Assembly (NCBI GenBank): GCA_965226855.1
Contig: CBDDEE010000024.1
Span: 166,433 to 230,432, forward strand
Length of the DNA: 64,000 nt
Direction of reading: 5' to 3'
Source: JAUXJB01 sp965226855
Lineage (GTDB): Bacteria > Myxococcota_A > UBA9160 > SZUA-336
Positions within the stretch are counted from its first letter, which is position 1. Each line of letters starts with the position of its first letter. Shown here piece by piece: positions 47,017 through 55,912 of this stretch. The notes under the pieces were generated by a model that saw nothing but the letters and a program-made list of their open reading frames with translations, had not been told where the DNA came from and did no database searches. A program made the position numbers and the translations under genes.

Positions 47017-49182
47017 ATGACCTCGTTCTTGCGATCCCTCTTCTCCGTGAATGCCGCGTCCCTGACGTTTGCCACCATCCTTGGCACGGCCGCCCTGTTT
47101 CTCTCCGGGGTCCCGATCCTCGACTTGATCGAGCTCAAGACCTACGACCTGCGCTTCCTGTCACGCGGCGTCCAGCAACCGTCGCCAGCTGTGGTCCTGG
47201 CCATGGTGGACGAGAAGAGCCTGGATCGCGAAGGACGCTGGCCCTGGCCACGCTCCCGGATGGCGGCTCTGGTGGACAAGCTGTCCGCAGACGGCGCGAA
47301 GGTGATCGCCTTCGACATCGGCTTCCTGGAGCCCGAGACCGGCAGCCAGAACGACGAAGCGTTCGCGGAGGCCATCGAACGCTCGTCCGCGGCCGTCGTA
47401 CTCGGGTACTTCTTCCACATGAGCAGGTCCGAGCTCGATTACGAGATCGATGAGGCTGAGATCAGACAGCAGCTCCAGCGCATCGACGCATCCAAGTACC
47501 CGCTCATCATGTACCAGGACCCGGATATGGAGTTCTCTCCGTTCCCACAGTCGTACGCTCCGGAGAGCAGTCTCGGGGTGCTCGCCGAGGCCGCCGATTC
47601 CGCCGGGTACTTCAGCCTCAGGAACGACGAAGACGGCGTCGTCCGCTGGATGCCTCTCGTCATTCAGGGCGGAGAGGAGCTCTTCCCTCCGCTTCCCGTC
47701 GTGGCGGCCTGGCACTACCTGGACACGCCGCTGCTCGTGGTAAACGTAGGTCGGTACGGGATGAACGGGCTCCAGCTCGGCGGGGCAACCATCCCCACCG
47801 ACGAGAGCGGCCGGCTGCTCATCAACTATCTCGGTCCGGCAAAGACCTTCCCGCACGTGTCCGTCGGCGACATCCTGGCCGGGGAGATCCCGAGCGACAC
47901 GTTCCAGGACAAGATCGTGATTGTGGGCGCGACGGCCACCGGGACCTACGACAGCCGGAGCACGCCGGTTGGCACGGTCTACCCGGGTGCGGAGATCCAC
48001 GCGAGCGTCGTCGACAACATCCTGACCCAGGACTTCCTGGCGAAGCCCGAGTGGACGAAGACCTACGACCTGGCCGCGATCATCCTGCTGGTAGGTCTGG
48101 TAGGGCTCGCCATGCCGCGCCTCGGTCCGGTTGGCGACCTGGTCGTCGCGAGCTCGCTCTTCGCGTTGCACATCGTGGCTGCGCGTCAGCTCTTCGTGAG
48201 CACCGGCGTGTGGCTGAACCTCGTCTACCCGCTCCTGGGCCTCACCACGAACTACACGTTGCTGACGATCTACTCGTACGTGACAGAGGAACGCGAGCGG
48301 AAGAAGATTCGCGGTGCGTTCGGACGCTACGTCGCTCCGGTGGTGATCGACGAGATGCTGAAGGACCCGGGGCGGCTCAAGCTGGGCGGCGAGGAGAAGG
48401 TCCTCACGGTCCTGTTCAGCGACCTGCAGGGCTTCACGTCCTACACGGAGCGCTACGGACCCCAGGTGATGATCGAGCTCCTGAGCGAGTACTACGCGCG
48501 CATGACCGAGCAGGTCTTCGAGTTCCAGGGCATGCTCAAGGAGTACGTGGGCGACGAGCTCATGGCGATCTTCGGCGCTCCCGTCGACCAGGCCGACCAT
48601 GCTGAACGCGCCTGCGCCGCCGCCCTCGCCATGCGCACGCATCGCCACATCATGAACGAGGAGTGGGCGGAGATGGGCCGCCCGCCGCTCTTCGCCCGCA
48701 CTGGGGTCAACTCGGGCCTAATGTTGGTCGGGAACCTCGGCTCCGAGTACCGCCTGTCCTACGGCGTCCTCGGCGACGACGTGAATCTGGGCTCGCGCCT
48801 GGAGGGACTCAACAAGGCCTACAGCACGGAGATCCTCATCGGCGAGAACACGGCCGAGCTGGTCAAGCGCGCATTCCTGCTGCGCGAGATCGACCTGGTC
48901 CGCGTCGTCGGCAAGGACGAGCCCACACGAATCTACGAGCTGCTCGACGAGCACGGTGCCCCACTCTCCGCGGAACGAGAGAAGGCACTAAAGAGCTACG
49001 CCGACGCCCTCGCGGCCTACCGCCAGCTCTTCTGGCACGACGCCCTTGCCCTCTTCAGGGAGTGCCTCGGCCTCTGGCCCAACGACGGCCCCTCCCAGAC
49101 CATGGCCGAACGCTGCGAGCTCTACCAGGACTCCCCCCCGCCCCAAAACTGGGACGGGGTGTTCGAAGCAACGAGCAAATAG
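47017..49182 (+). CDS. CHASE2-domain class III adenylate/guanylate cyclase
   Basis: This 721-aa membrane sensor has an N-terminal helix and an extracytoplasmic CHASE2 domain (about 30-340, with VDEKSLDREGRWPWPRSRMA and VIVGATATGTYDSRSTPVGT). Three membrane helices follow (about 350-425), then a cytoplasmic cyclase domain (about 455-640). The metal-binding Asp residues are present in FSDLQGFT and GDELMAIFG, so it should be active. A C-terminal helical tail of about 70 residues follows. It makes cAMP or cGMP in response to an unknown periplasmic signal. Confidence 0.92.
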   Translation: MTSFLRSLFSVNAASLTFATILGTAALFLSGVPILDLIELKTYDLRFLSRGVQQPSPAVVLAMVDEKSLDREGRWPWPRSRMAALVDKLSADGAKVIAFDIGFLEPETGSQNDEAFAEAIERSSAAVVLGYFFHMSRSELDYEIDEAEIRQQLQRIDASKYPLIMYQDPDMEFSPFPQSYAPESSLGVLAEAADSAGYFSLRNDEDGVVRWMPLVIQGGEELFPPLPVVAAWHYLDTPLLVVNVGRYGMNGLQLGGATIPTDESGRLLINYLGPAKTFPHVSVGDILAGEIPSDTFQDKIVIVGATATGTYDSRSTPVGTVYPGAEIHASVVDNILTQDFLAKPEWTKTYDLAAIILLVGLVGLAMPRLGPVGDLVVASSLFALHIVAARQLFVSTGVWLNLVYPLLGLTTNYTLLTIYSYVTEERERKKIRGAFGRYVAPVVIDEMLKDPGRLKLGGEEKVLTVLFSDLQGFTSYTERYGPQVMIELLSEYYARMTEQVFEFQGMLKEYVGDELMAIFGAPVDQADHAERACAAALAMRTHRHIMNEEWAEMGRPPLFARTGVNSGLMLVGNLGSEYRLSYGVLGDDVNLGSRLEGLNKAYSTEILIGENTAELVKRAFLLREIDLVRVVGKDEPTRIYELLDEHGAPLSAEREKALKSYADALAAYRQLFWHDALALFRECLGLWPNDGPSQTMAERCELYQDSPPPQNWDGVFEATSK

Positions 49183-49184
49183 CG

Positions 49185-49215
49185 AGCGCCACCAGGCGTA
49201 GAACCTGGTGGCGCT
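49185..49215. terminator. Hairpin terminator between convergent genes
   Basis: A perfect 12-bp stem (49185-49196 with 49204-49215) encloses a 7-base loop directly after the cyclase stop. There is no T-tract, so it may act as a transcript-end hairpin for both converging genes. Confidence 0.65.
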
Positions 49216-49232
49216 GGTGCAATTCGACCTTC

Positions 49233-50105
49233 TTACGGACAGGGCGAACCGAACATTAGGAACGTCTGGCCAAACGGGATGATAGTGCAGGTGTTGTTCC
49301 CGGCCGTAAATTCGCCGAGGCCGAACCTTCCCAAGCCAACGTTACAAGGAGGGTCTTCATTATCAGGGCATTCATCTAAGCCAATCAGGACTTCGAGAAG
49401 GCTCATGTCCAAAAAAGGTGACCCCCCCTGCCTGACGATCTGACAACCCTGGCCGGTAACCGTGGCGACGATTGGTTCACCAGTCGACGAGAATTCCACT
49501 TCAAGAGTACACCCGCCTCTCTTAAAGAACCGAGTAGTAGTCACCGTCTGGAACGGACTTAGCGTAAACGCGCCCGGTCCGAGAATTCCGCAAGCTCCCA
49601 GATGCCTGCCGCCCTTGACCGCAACCGTCTTCTTCACTGCCGAGCTGTTCCCGGCAATAGTGAGACTCGCCCTGAACGTGTCGGACTTCTTGTTGAATCT
49701 TGTCGCGACATCGTGGCAGTCGTGCTCTCCGATATTGGTCGTGTCATCACCCTCACACGGGTCGAAGAACTTGACGCTGTTCGCGTTCGTATCCGTACCG
49801 TCGATCTTGGTCCCAACGATCTCATGGTCGTCCGAACTTAGAACGATGAAGTGGTCCGGGACTTTCCCCCTCTCCAGCGTAGTGATGTCCCACGCGTATT
49901 CTTTGCACACTGGGGCCTCGTTGTTTGGGCAGACGACCTCGATCGGGAACTCGTTGTCGTCCCCTGTAACTATATCGATCCGCCAGTCAGCATCTCCGGT
50001 GTTGTTCTGACCGGTGATACAAAAGTCTTGGGCGAATGCCCCTGAGGCCGAGAAGAGAGCAGCAGCCGCGATGGAGCCTAGCAACCGATTCATCTTCAAT
50101 AGCAT
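49233..50105 (-). CDS. Secreted Cys-rich protein of unknown function
   Basis: From ATG 50105 (AAGGAGA upstream) the 290-aa protein has a clear signal peptide (LLGSIAAAALFSASGAFA) and about twelve cysteines in the mature part (for example VVCPNNEAPVCKEY, HDCHDVATRF, GGCTLEV, GQGCQIV, DDPPCN-like DEDPPCNVG). The mature part is acidic and beta-rich. Disulfide bonds in the periplasm or outside are likely. I recognise no domain. The frame continues 79 codons upstream but overlaps other remnants and has no start site there. Confidence 0.7.
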   Translation of the reverse strand: MLLKMNRLLGSIAAAALFSASGAFAQDFCITGQNNTGDADWRIDIVTGDDNEFPIEVVCPNNEAPVCKEYAWDITTLERGKVPDHFIVLSSDDHEIVGTKIDGTDTNANSVKFFDPCEGDDTTNIGEHDCHDVATRFNKKSDTFRASLTIAGNSSAVKKTVAVKGGRHLGACGILGPGAFTLSPFQTVTTTRFFKRGGCTLEVEFSSTGEPIVATVTGQGCQIVRQGGSPFLDMSLLEVLIGLDECPDNEDPPCNVGLGRFGLGEFTAGNNTCTIIPFGQTFLMFGSPCP

Positions 50106-50140
50106 TGTCTTCTCCTTCGATTCTTTTTTGAAAGGTCTCC

Positions 50141-50266
50141 CTAAGGGAATGCAATAGTTACACTCCCGAAGATCAGCCTCTCGGGCCGGATGTCCGGGTT
50201 TGTGACGTCCGTTGCTTGGTAGGTATCGTCTTCGTCGAACAGGTTGTTCACGCCGCACGACCACCC
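50141..50266 (-). pseudogene. TonB-dependent receptor C-terminal tip
   Basis: About 41 codons read GVNNLFDEDDTYQATDV, TNPDIRPERLIFGSVTIAFP and stop, the typical end of a TonB receptor. The rest of the gene is missing beyond 50266, where IS3 debris begins. Confidence 0.65.
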
Positions 50267-50282
50267 CCTTTTGGAATAACCG

Positions 50283-50335
50283 CGGCGGACCGCGGAACCC
50301 CGTAGGTCCCTCGCGAGCCCTCATGGATCGCGGCT
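50283..50335 (-). mobile_element. Fragment of IS3 type 2 orfB
   Basis: On the minus strand about 45 bases code for IHEGSRGTYGVPR, matching orfB at 30278-30320. It directly abuts the broken 5' end of the nuclease fragment that follows. Confidence 0.7.
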
Positions 50336-50793
50336 CTGACAAAGTCCCAACCTTCGTTGCTCTGATTGGCGCACAGGAGCATTTGAACGTCGCGGTGCTT
50401 ATCGATTTCCAAAAGAAGGATCAGCAGAGCGTTAAGAATATTTACAAGCGGAAGCTCCTCAACAAGCGCAAAGTGCTCACCTATGCAGACTACGTCGGAA
50501 GCAACGAAGCCGATATCGAGGATATGTTCAGCCCCGGCTTCTATCTGAAGTTGGTGAACGGTGCGTTCGGGTCCTCTGTTGGCCTGACCGATTTGGCCGG
50601 GGGGCATCCTCGAGTTCTTCACCGACTCGAGGAATATCTGAAGAGTAATCCACTCCCCAATAACGCGATCTTTAATCACTATCGACCCGCCCGCTACTTC
50701 AGCGACAACTTCGGCTCGCTTGCAGATGATTTGAGTGATCAGGAGCTTGGTAGATTCGAACAGGCCTTCGTGGCGCTCAACGCACTGTTGTAG
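50336..50793 (+). pseudogene. OLD-type/AAA-family ATPase-nuclease, C-terminal fragment
   Basis: About 152 codons match my recall of the Toprim-side C-terminus of AAA ATPase/OLD nucleases: KVPTFVALIGAQEHLNVAVL, LTYADYVGSNEADIEDMF, FNHYRPARYFSDNF and LGRFEQAFVALNALL to a proper stop. The ATPase and most of the nuclease domain are missing, and the 5' edge is an IS3 fragment. OLD-family proteins often serve in phage defence. This copy is non-functional. Confidence 0.65.
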
Positions 50794-50855
50794 ATGGGAA
50801 CGAACAGTTGAAACGTCGCTGGGCTCGAGGGGGGGCCGCGGACGTTTGTCACCCG

Positions 50856-50960
50856 GCGGCGTCCCTACACCCGCTAGATCTAGTGCTCTGGCGCCGCGTT
50901 TTGTCCCGTTTTTGGCGGCGCTTTTGCCGTCCGATTCGTGATATTTTCAGCGTCCGCCCA
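50856..50960 (+). repeat. Repeat module R1, copy a
   Basis: The module carries GCCGCGTTTTGTCCCGTTTT and CGTCCGATTCGTGATATTTT, preceded by CTACACCCGCTAGATCTAGT. Reverse-complement copies are at 53663-53732 and 61463-61600, and a partial direct copy at 53242-53295. On the minus strand it would read AENITNRT then KAPPKTGQNAAP. Confidence 0.75.
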
Positions 50961-51139
50961 GACGTCGAACAACACAAGCGCGGGGGTCGTGGGCATGGCC
51001 GCCGACGGTATGGTGTCCGACACGAAGGGGACTGGGCGACTAGGCGCGAAGGAGCTGACCGCGTCGGGTCGAAGCACGGGACGCAGCGCGCGAGCGCGCC
51101 CAGCGGGACGTGGAGTGTGTAGCGCATCAAGACGGCCAC

Positions 51140-51300
51140 ACCGTGAGCGCCTACCGGAGCGAGGCAGGGTGGGATTCCACGAGGCGACTGAGGCACTCCG
51201 CGGGATGGCCGATGGGCGAGCCATCTACCTCGTGTACGAGCATCCCTACAGCCCGAGCCGGGGGAGGTACGGCCGCCTGCTCGCGTACCTCTACGCTGTC
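51140..51300 (+). pseudogene. Thermonuclease (SNase)-like fragment
   Basis: The frame reads FHEATEALRGMADGRAIYLV and SPSRGRYGRLLAYLYAV, which resembles the central SNase segment (ATE-x-L...RYGRLLAYVY). The N- and C-terminal parts are absent or out of frame. Assignment is tentative. Confidence 0.35.
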
Positions 51301-51318
51301 CGCAGCTCATCGGCCGGA

Positions 51319-53014
51319 CTATTTGAACCGCTTTTCGTTCATGAGCCAGTACGCTTTCGTCCCCGACAGCGCCTCATTCTCCTGGGCAAGGGACCAGGGC
51401 GTCGTACCGGATTCGCTTTTCGCATTTACGTCGGCGCCGTGCCCGACGAGCGCGGCGATCACGTCGGAGCTCGCGTTAGACCCTGCGGCGCTGTGCAGGG
51501 GCGTCCAGCCGTTCTCGTTCCGCGCCATGACCTCAGCGCCGTGCCCGACGAGCGCGGCGATCACGTCGGGGCTCGCGTTAAACCCTGCAGCGATGTGCAG
51601 GGGCGTCCAGCCGTCCTTGGTCCGCGCCATGACCTCAGCGCCGTGCCCGACGAGCGCGGCCGATCACGTCGGGGCTCGCGTTAGACCCTGCGGCGCTGTG
51701 CAGGGGCGTCCAGCCGTCCTTGGTCCGCGCCATGACCTCAGCGCCGTGCCCGACGAGCGCGGCGATCACGTCGGGGCTCGCGTTAAACCCTGCAGCGATG
51801 TGCAGGGGCGTCCAGCCGTCCTTGGTCCGCGCCATGACCTCAGCGCCGTGCCCGACGAGCGCGGCAATCACGTCGGGGCTCGCGTTAAACCCTGCGGCGC
51901 TGTGCAGGGGCGTCCAGCCGTCCTTGGTCCGCGCCATGACCTCAGCGCCGTGCCCGACGAGCGCGGCGATCACGTCGGGGCTCGCGTTAGACCCTGCAGC
52001 GCTGTGCAGGGGCGTCCAGCCGTCCTTGGTCCGCGCCATGACCTCGGCGCCGTGTCCGACGAGCGCGGCGATCACGTCGGGGCTCGCGTTAGACTCTGCG
52101 GCGCTGTGCAGGGGCGTCCAGCCGTCCTTGGTCCGCGCCATGACCTCAGCGCCGTGCCCGACGAGCGCGGCGATCACGTCGGGGCTCGCGTTAAACCCTG
52201 CAGCGATGTGCAGGGGCGTCCAGCCGTCCTTGGTCCGCGCCATGACCTCAGCGCCGTGCCCGACGAGCGCGGCGATCACGTCGGGGCTCGCGTTAAACCC
52301 TGCGGCGCTGTGCAGGGGCGTCAAGCCGTCCCCGTACCGCGCCATGACCTCAGCGCCGTGCCCGACGAGCGCGGCGATCACGTCGGGGCTCGCGTTAAAC
52401 CCTGCGGCGCTGTGCAGAGGCGTCCAGCCGTCCTTGGTCCGCGCCATGACCTCAGCGCCGTGCCCGACGAGCGCGGCAATCACGTCGGGGCTCGCGTTAA
52501 ACCCTGCGGCGCTGTGCAGGGGCGTCCAGCCGTCCCCGTACCGCGCCATGACCTCAGCGCCGTGCCCGACGAGCGCGGCAATCACGTCGGGGCTCGCGCT
52601 ATACCTTGCGGCGCTGTGCAGGGGCGTCATGCCGTTCTTGGCCCGCGCCATGACCTCAGCGCCGTGCCCGACGAGCGCGGCGATCACGTCGGGGCTCGCG
52701 TTAGACTCTGCGGCGCTGTGCAGGGGCGTCAAGCCGTTCTTGGTCCGCGCCATGACCTCAGCGCCGTGCCCGACGAGCGCGGCGATCACGTCGGGGCTCG
52801 CGTTAAACCCTGCGGCGCTGTGCAGAGGCGTCCAGCCGTCCTTGTTCCGCGCCATGACCTCGGCGCCTGCCGCCAGACAACTTGCGACTTCCCGGACCGT
52901 CGATTCTTTGAAAAAGCCCCTCGTGTTCCAGGAAGAACAGCTCTCTTGGGCGCTGGCCGGCATCGTGTAGAACAAAGCAGCCGCAAGACCCAACCACGGG
53001 ACGCTACGTTTCAT
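51319..53014 (-). CDS. Exported ankyrin-repeat protein, one frameshift
   Basis: After a signal peptide (PWLGLAAALFYTMPASA) and a short Cys-containing cap come about 14 near-identical ankyrin repeats (each starting ASPDVIAALVGHGAEVMAR, with GWTPLHSAA). A divergent last repeat (GADVNAKSESGTTPWSLAQ) and a short tail follow. Repeats are 34 residues rather than the usual 33. One extra C at about 51661 breaks the frame in repeat 12-13. Without it the protein is about 564 residues. It would be a periplasmic or secreted protein-binding scaffold. Large frames on the plus strand here are only shadows of the 102-bp array. Confidence 0.85.
51430..52870. repeat. 102-bp tandem array (ankyrin coding)
   Basis: About 14 head-to-tail units of 102 bp (for example unit starts at 51439, 51541 and 51643; the next is 103 because of the inserted C). 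Units differ by few bases, and a handful of variant sites (AAACCCTGC/TAGACTCTG, CTTGG/CCCGTA) recur in different units, which suggests recent duplication and shuffling. Confidence 0.92.
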
Positions 53015-53241
53015 CGCAACTCTCCCCTATGTTGCCGCAGGGTATCACAGCCACCGTTCAGGTAACTGCCTCGCTTGCGAAACGGCATCGTTGCGCCTTC
53101 ATCGGGGAACCGGACGGCAATCTCGCGCCTGCCGTACATCATCCGTACTGGCATCGCTCCGGCACCGTTGCGCAGGTCCGCGAGCGGTCTGTTGCGCTCG
53201 ACGGCCGCCCGGCTGTGCCACGCCGCGTGATCGCCCGCGAG

Positions 53242-53295
53242 GCCGCCTGGTGCCGCGTTTTGTCCCGTTTTTGGAGGCGCTTTCACGGCGCTTAC
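53242..53295 (+). repeat. Repeat module R1, copy b (partial)
   Basis: TGCCGCGTTTTGTCCCGTTT followed by TTGGAGGCGCTTT. It lacks the CCGATTCGTGA part and joins directly to the sacsin-like fragment at about 53290. Confidence 0.7.
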
Positions 53296-53541
53296 GTAGC
53301 CGCCGCCGTAGGCCGGCAGCAGTTCTTCGTCTCTGAATGCTTCGAGCGCAGTGTCATACATTGGTCGGAACATCGCATGATCTGGGAACTTGGTCTCGTC
53401 CATCGGCATGCACTGCAGCGCCGAGACATCTAGTGCATCATGGTCGCGCAGCCAGTGGAGAGCTTCGACCAGCAACTCGGCCGTGACCTGTACACAGTGC
53501 CTGTTCCACTCGTCGCGCGCCGGCACGTTGTCCCGGCTGGT
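53290..53541 (-). pseudogene. Sacsin/HSP90-like ATPase protein, internal fragment
   Basis: About 84 codons read TSRDNVPARDEWNRHCVQVT, ELLVEALHWLRDHDALDVSA and FPDHAMFRPMYDTALEAF, ending YGGGYVSA. This matches my memory of an internal part of large sacsin-like proteins with an N-terminal HSP90-type ATPase, often found in defence islands. Both edges coincide with repeat modules (R1 at 53290, R2 at 53552). Only a remnant. Confidence 0.5.
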
Positions 53542-53551
53542 TCCCGGCCCC

Positions 53552-53625
53552 ATTTGGCACTGCGCGGCACTACGTGGCACTACGTGGCACAAGATCGACC
53601 CCTACATGTAAGTGGTGAGGGGTTG
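53552..53625 (+). repeat. Repeat module R2, left copy
   Basis: CCCCATTTGGCACTGCGCGG, followed by CACTACGTGGCACTACGTGG and CAAGATCGACCCCTACATGT. Inside is a 10-bp tandem (GGCACTACGT). An inverted copy is at 54130-54215, a partial copy at 53847-53875, and short pieces occur near 54510 and 61540. Confidence 0.8.
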
Positions 53626-53662
53626 TTCGGCTCGACCATCCAGGATCAGGAGCGCAACAGAG

Positions 53663-53732
53663 GACGCTGAAAACGTCACGAATCGGACGATGAACGCGCC
53701 GCCAAAAACGGGAGAAAACGCGTGCACCAGGC
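53663..53732 (-). repeat. Repeat module R1, copy c
   Basis: AACGTCACGAATCGGACGAT then CGCCGCCAAAAACGGGAGAA and GTGCACCAGG. This is inverted relative to copy a. It runs on into an unidentified coding-like tail. Confidence 0.75.
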
Positions 53733-53836
53733 CTAAGAAAATCGGCCCAACGGTCCCAGAAGATCTGACGACGTACACTCGCCAGAAGAGCCTGTTCGAC
53801 GAAGAGGAACCGGAACCGAGCTGCTTCTGCGACTAG
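53733..53836 (+). pseudogene. Unidentified C-terminal protein fragment
   Basis: About 34 codons read KKIGPTVPEDLTTYTRQKSL, then FDEEEPEPSCFCD and a TAG stop. It looks like the acidic end of a real protein, but the family is not recognised. It directly follows R1 copy c. Confidence 0.35.
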
Positions 53837-53965
53837 GTAAAAGATGTTGTGCCACGTAGTGCCACGTAGTGCGGGGTGGGATGAAAGCGTCCAAAGCCGA
53901 GATAGCGAGGAAGTGGGATGAAAGCGCTGGAGCAATAATGACCATAGTATATAAGCCCCTACCTA

Positions 53966-54045
53966 AAAGGGGGTGCCGCGCGCGCAGCCGCACGGGCCCT
54001 GCATGCCGCCTCGTTTCCCTCCTGCGCGCCTCGCGGCCGCCGGGT
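53966..54045 (+). repeat. Repeat modules R3 (inverted) and R4
   Basis: R3 (GGGGGTGCCGCGCGCGCAGC, CGCACGGGCCCT) is joined to R4 (GCCGCCTCGTTTCCCTCCTG, CGCGCCTCGCGGCC). At 61590-61665 the same two modules occur as R4 followed by R3 in the opposite orientation. Confidence 0.7.
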
Positions 54046-54129
54046 TTTCCCCCGTTTTGACCCAGGTCGCCACGGCCCCCTGCACCCGGTGCAGATCGGG
54101 CCTAAACCCAAGAATGCACACCCCTTCGG

Positions 54130-54215
54130 AAGAGAGGGCACAACCCCCCACCACTACATGTAGGGGTTGATCTTGTGCCACGTAGTGCCGCGTAGTGCCA
54201 CGTAGTGCCAAATGG
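54130..54215 (-). repeat. Repeat module R2, right inverted copy
   Basis: Inverted copy of 53552-53625, with CTACATGTAGGGGTTGATCT, TGTGCCACGTAGTGCCGCGT and AGTGCCAAATGGGG. The two copies bracket about 500 bases that hold R1, R3 and R4. Confidence 0.8.
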
Positions 54216-54668
54216 GGCCGGCTCGTGCCCCGATTTCCGCCTGGTGGAGGGCTCTTCGCTTTCGATCCGGCGCACGCTGACCCCCGAAGGCTGCAGGTGG
54301 TCGTTGTCGGCTACCATTCGCGCATATCGGAGCTCTCCACGCGACTTGTCTGGTTCCCGTCCTAGAGGACAAGAGGAAAGGGGGAGATCAGGGCCCCAAG
54401 CGGCGGCTGCATGGAATGCTCCACCGCGAGGATCAGCCCGCTGAGGAAATTATTCAAGGGCTTACGTGACGATTCTGGAGGAAATCGGGTCAACTCCAGA
54501 AGTAGTACTGCGCGGCACTACGTGGAGGCGGGCAGCACGGCAGGGGAGCGGGGGAGGATCTAGAACTGCAATGGGAGAGGGGATGACCCGCAGTCGTTGT
54601 GCGAGAGGCTTCCGGCCCAGGCAATCGAGCTCGCGGAGAACACCGCTCGGTCGGGCGTATGTCTACTG
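54216..54668. other. Unassigned segment with IS3 end debris
   Basis: No gene can be supported. GGGTCAACTCCA at about 54487-54498 matches the inverted end of IS3 type 2. GCGCGGCACTACGTGGA at about 54510 is a piece of R2. Confidence 0.4.
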
Positions 54669-55080
54669 TCATCCATTCGACGGCGTTGACGAGGAGACCA
54701 AGGCGGTCACGTCGCTCATCTGCAGTTTGTTGCTAGCGAAGAACTGGCTCAGGCGTTCCAGGTAACGGGGCACTGGGACGCTGTCGACAACAAACGAGAG
54801 CTCCCCGCCGGACACGGTGAGCGCTACTCCGTGGAGCTGGAAGGGTCGCGGCAGCCCTTGCTCCGTCCCGGCGACCAGTGCCCACTCTCGACTCTGATGC
54901 CGGAATGACGGCAGTGGCTTACTTCCGAGGTCGGACACAATGAAAGGACAGTAGTCGCGCCAAGAGTGGAAGTCAGAGATTATCAATCCGTGCTCCTCCA
55001 GACGGTTCAGGTTGCCAAAGCCGAGGCCGAAATCGACCAATGAGTTGCTTGGCTTTGTCAGAGTAAATCGGCTTGAGCCG
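54669..55080 (-). pseudogene. DUF2806-like C-terminal fragment
   Basis: The open frame (no standard start; TTG at 55040, open to about 55080) reads FGLGFGNLNRLEEHGLIISD and ends YLERLSQFFASNKLQMSDV. This resembles the end of DUF2806 proteins, which have a conserved N-L-x-x-L-E-x-x-G-L-I segment. The N-terminal part is absent. Tentative. Confidence 0.4.
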
Positions 55081-55107
55081 GGCAGGGGAGTTCCGTAGCC
55101 TCAAGCG

Positions 55108-55679
55108 ATGCGAAATCCCTTCCGTTATTTCAACAGCTCTCCCGAGGTAATTCGTCTCGCGGTGATGTTGTACATCCGCTGTCGTTGCGCCAAGTTGAAG
55201 ACATTCTGTTCGAACGTGGCATCGATATTTGTCACGAGACGGTGCGGTACTGGTGGAATCGGTTTGCTCCGGTGTTCGCTGGCGAGATCAGGAGGCGGCG
55301 CGTAGACCGGCGCAACTGGTCGAACTGGCGTTGGCATCTTGATGAGGTGTTCGTGCGGATCAACGGGGAGATGCACTATCTGTGGCGGGCCGTCGATCAC
55401 GAAGGCGAGGTACTTGAAGTCTTTGCCACAAAGCGCCGGGATCGCAGGGCTGCGCTTAGGTTCCTGAAGCGTGCAATGAAGCGCTACGGCGCGCCAGAAG
55501 TAATCGTGACGGACCGACTACGTTCTTACGGTGCCGCGATGGAAGACATTGGGGTCGAGGATCTTCAGCTTTGCGGTCAGTGGCGCACCAATCGAGCCGA
55601 AAACTCACACCAACCGTTCCGCCGACGAGAAGGAGCGATGGCCAGGTTCAGGGACGTCAAGGGCCTACTTGCAGCCTGA
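55108..55679 (+). pseudogene. IS6-family transposase, frameshifted and truncated
   Basis: ATG 55108 reads NPFRYFNSSPEVIRLAVMLY. Loss of about four bases near 55170 then shifts the frame to LRQVEDILFERGIDICHETV and the DDE core (WHLDEVFVRINGEMHYLWRA, VIVTDRLRSYGAA, NRAENSHQPFRRRE). The usual last 30 residues are missing. Clean terminal repeats are not seen. Inactive. Confidence 0.85.
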
Positions 55680-55714
55680 GAGCCCTCGATTGTTGGTTCT
55701 ACCTGGTCCGATCA

Positions 55715-55912
55715 AGTTAGTCTGGCAATGCCCCTGCTCTGCTTCCTCTCCCAGCTGTAGCGAAGCCCACCGGTGAAGCGAAGGCGCTCGGTCAGATCGT
55801 AACTCCCCTCTCCGAAGAGCGCCCAGTTCTCTGTGAAGAACTTGTCCGAATTTACCGCCTGTGTGTAGAACCCGAAGTCGCCACCGATCGAGCCGTCCGG
55901 ACGTGCCCGCCG
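55715..55912 (-). pseudogene. TonB-dependent receptor, mid-barrel fragment
   Basis: A minus-strand frame reads DGSIGGDFGFYTQAVNSDKF, WALFGEGSYDLTERLRFTGG and LRYSWERKQ. This is the canonical mid-barrel region of TonB receptors, between an IS6 remnant and unassigned DNA. It is the third receptor piece in the window. Confidence 0.65.

Noticed and set aside
51430..52870. CRISPR array
   Set aside because: Units are 102 bp with no alternating unique spacers, and they encode ankyrin repeats.
51110..53065. Two very long open frames on the plus strand across the ankyrin array (about 650 and 416 codons, rich in DERGDHVGAR and SAPCPTSAA repeats)
   Set aside because: The 102-bp unit is a multiple of three, so any stop-free frame stays open. 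Only the minus strand gives a signal peptide and a known repeat fold.
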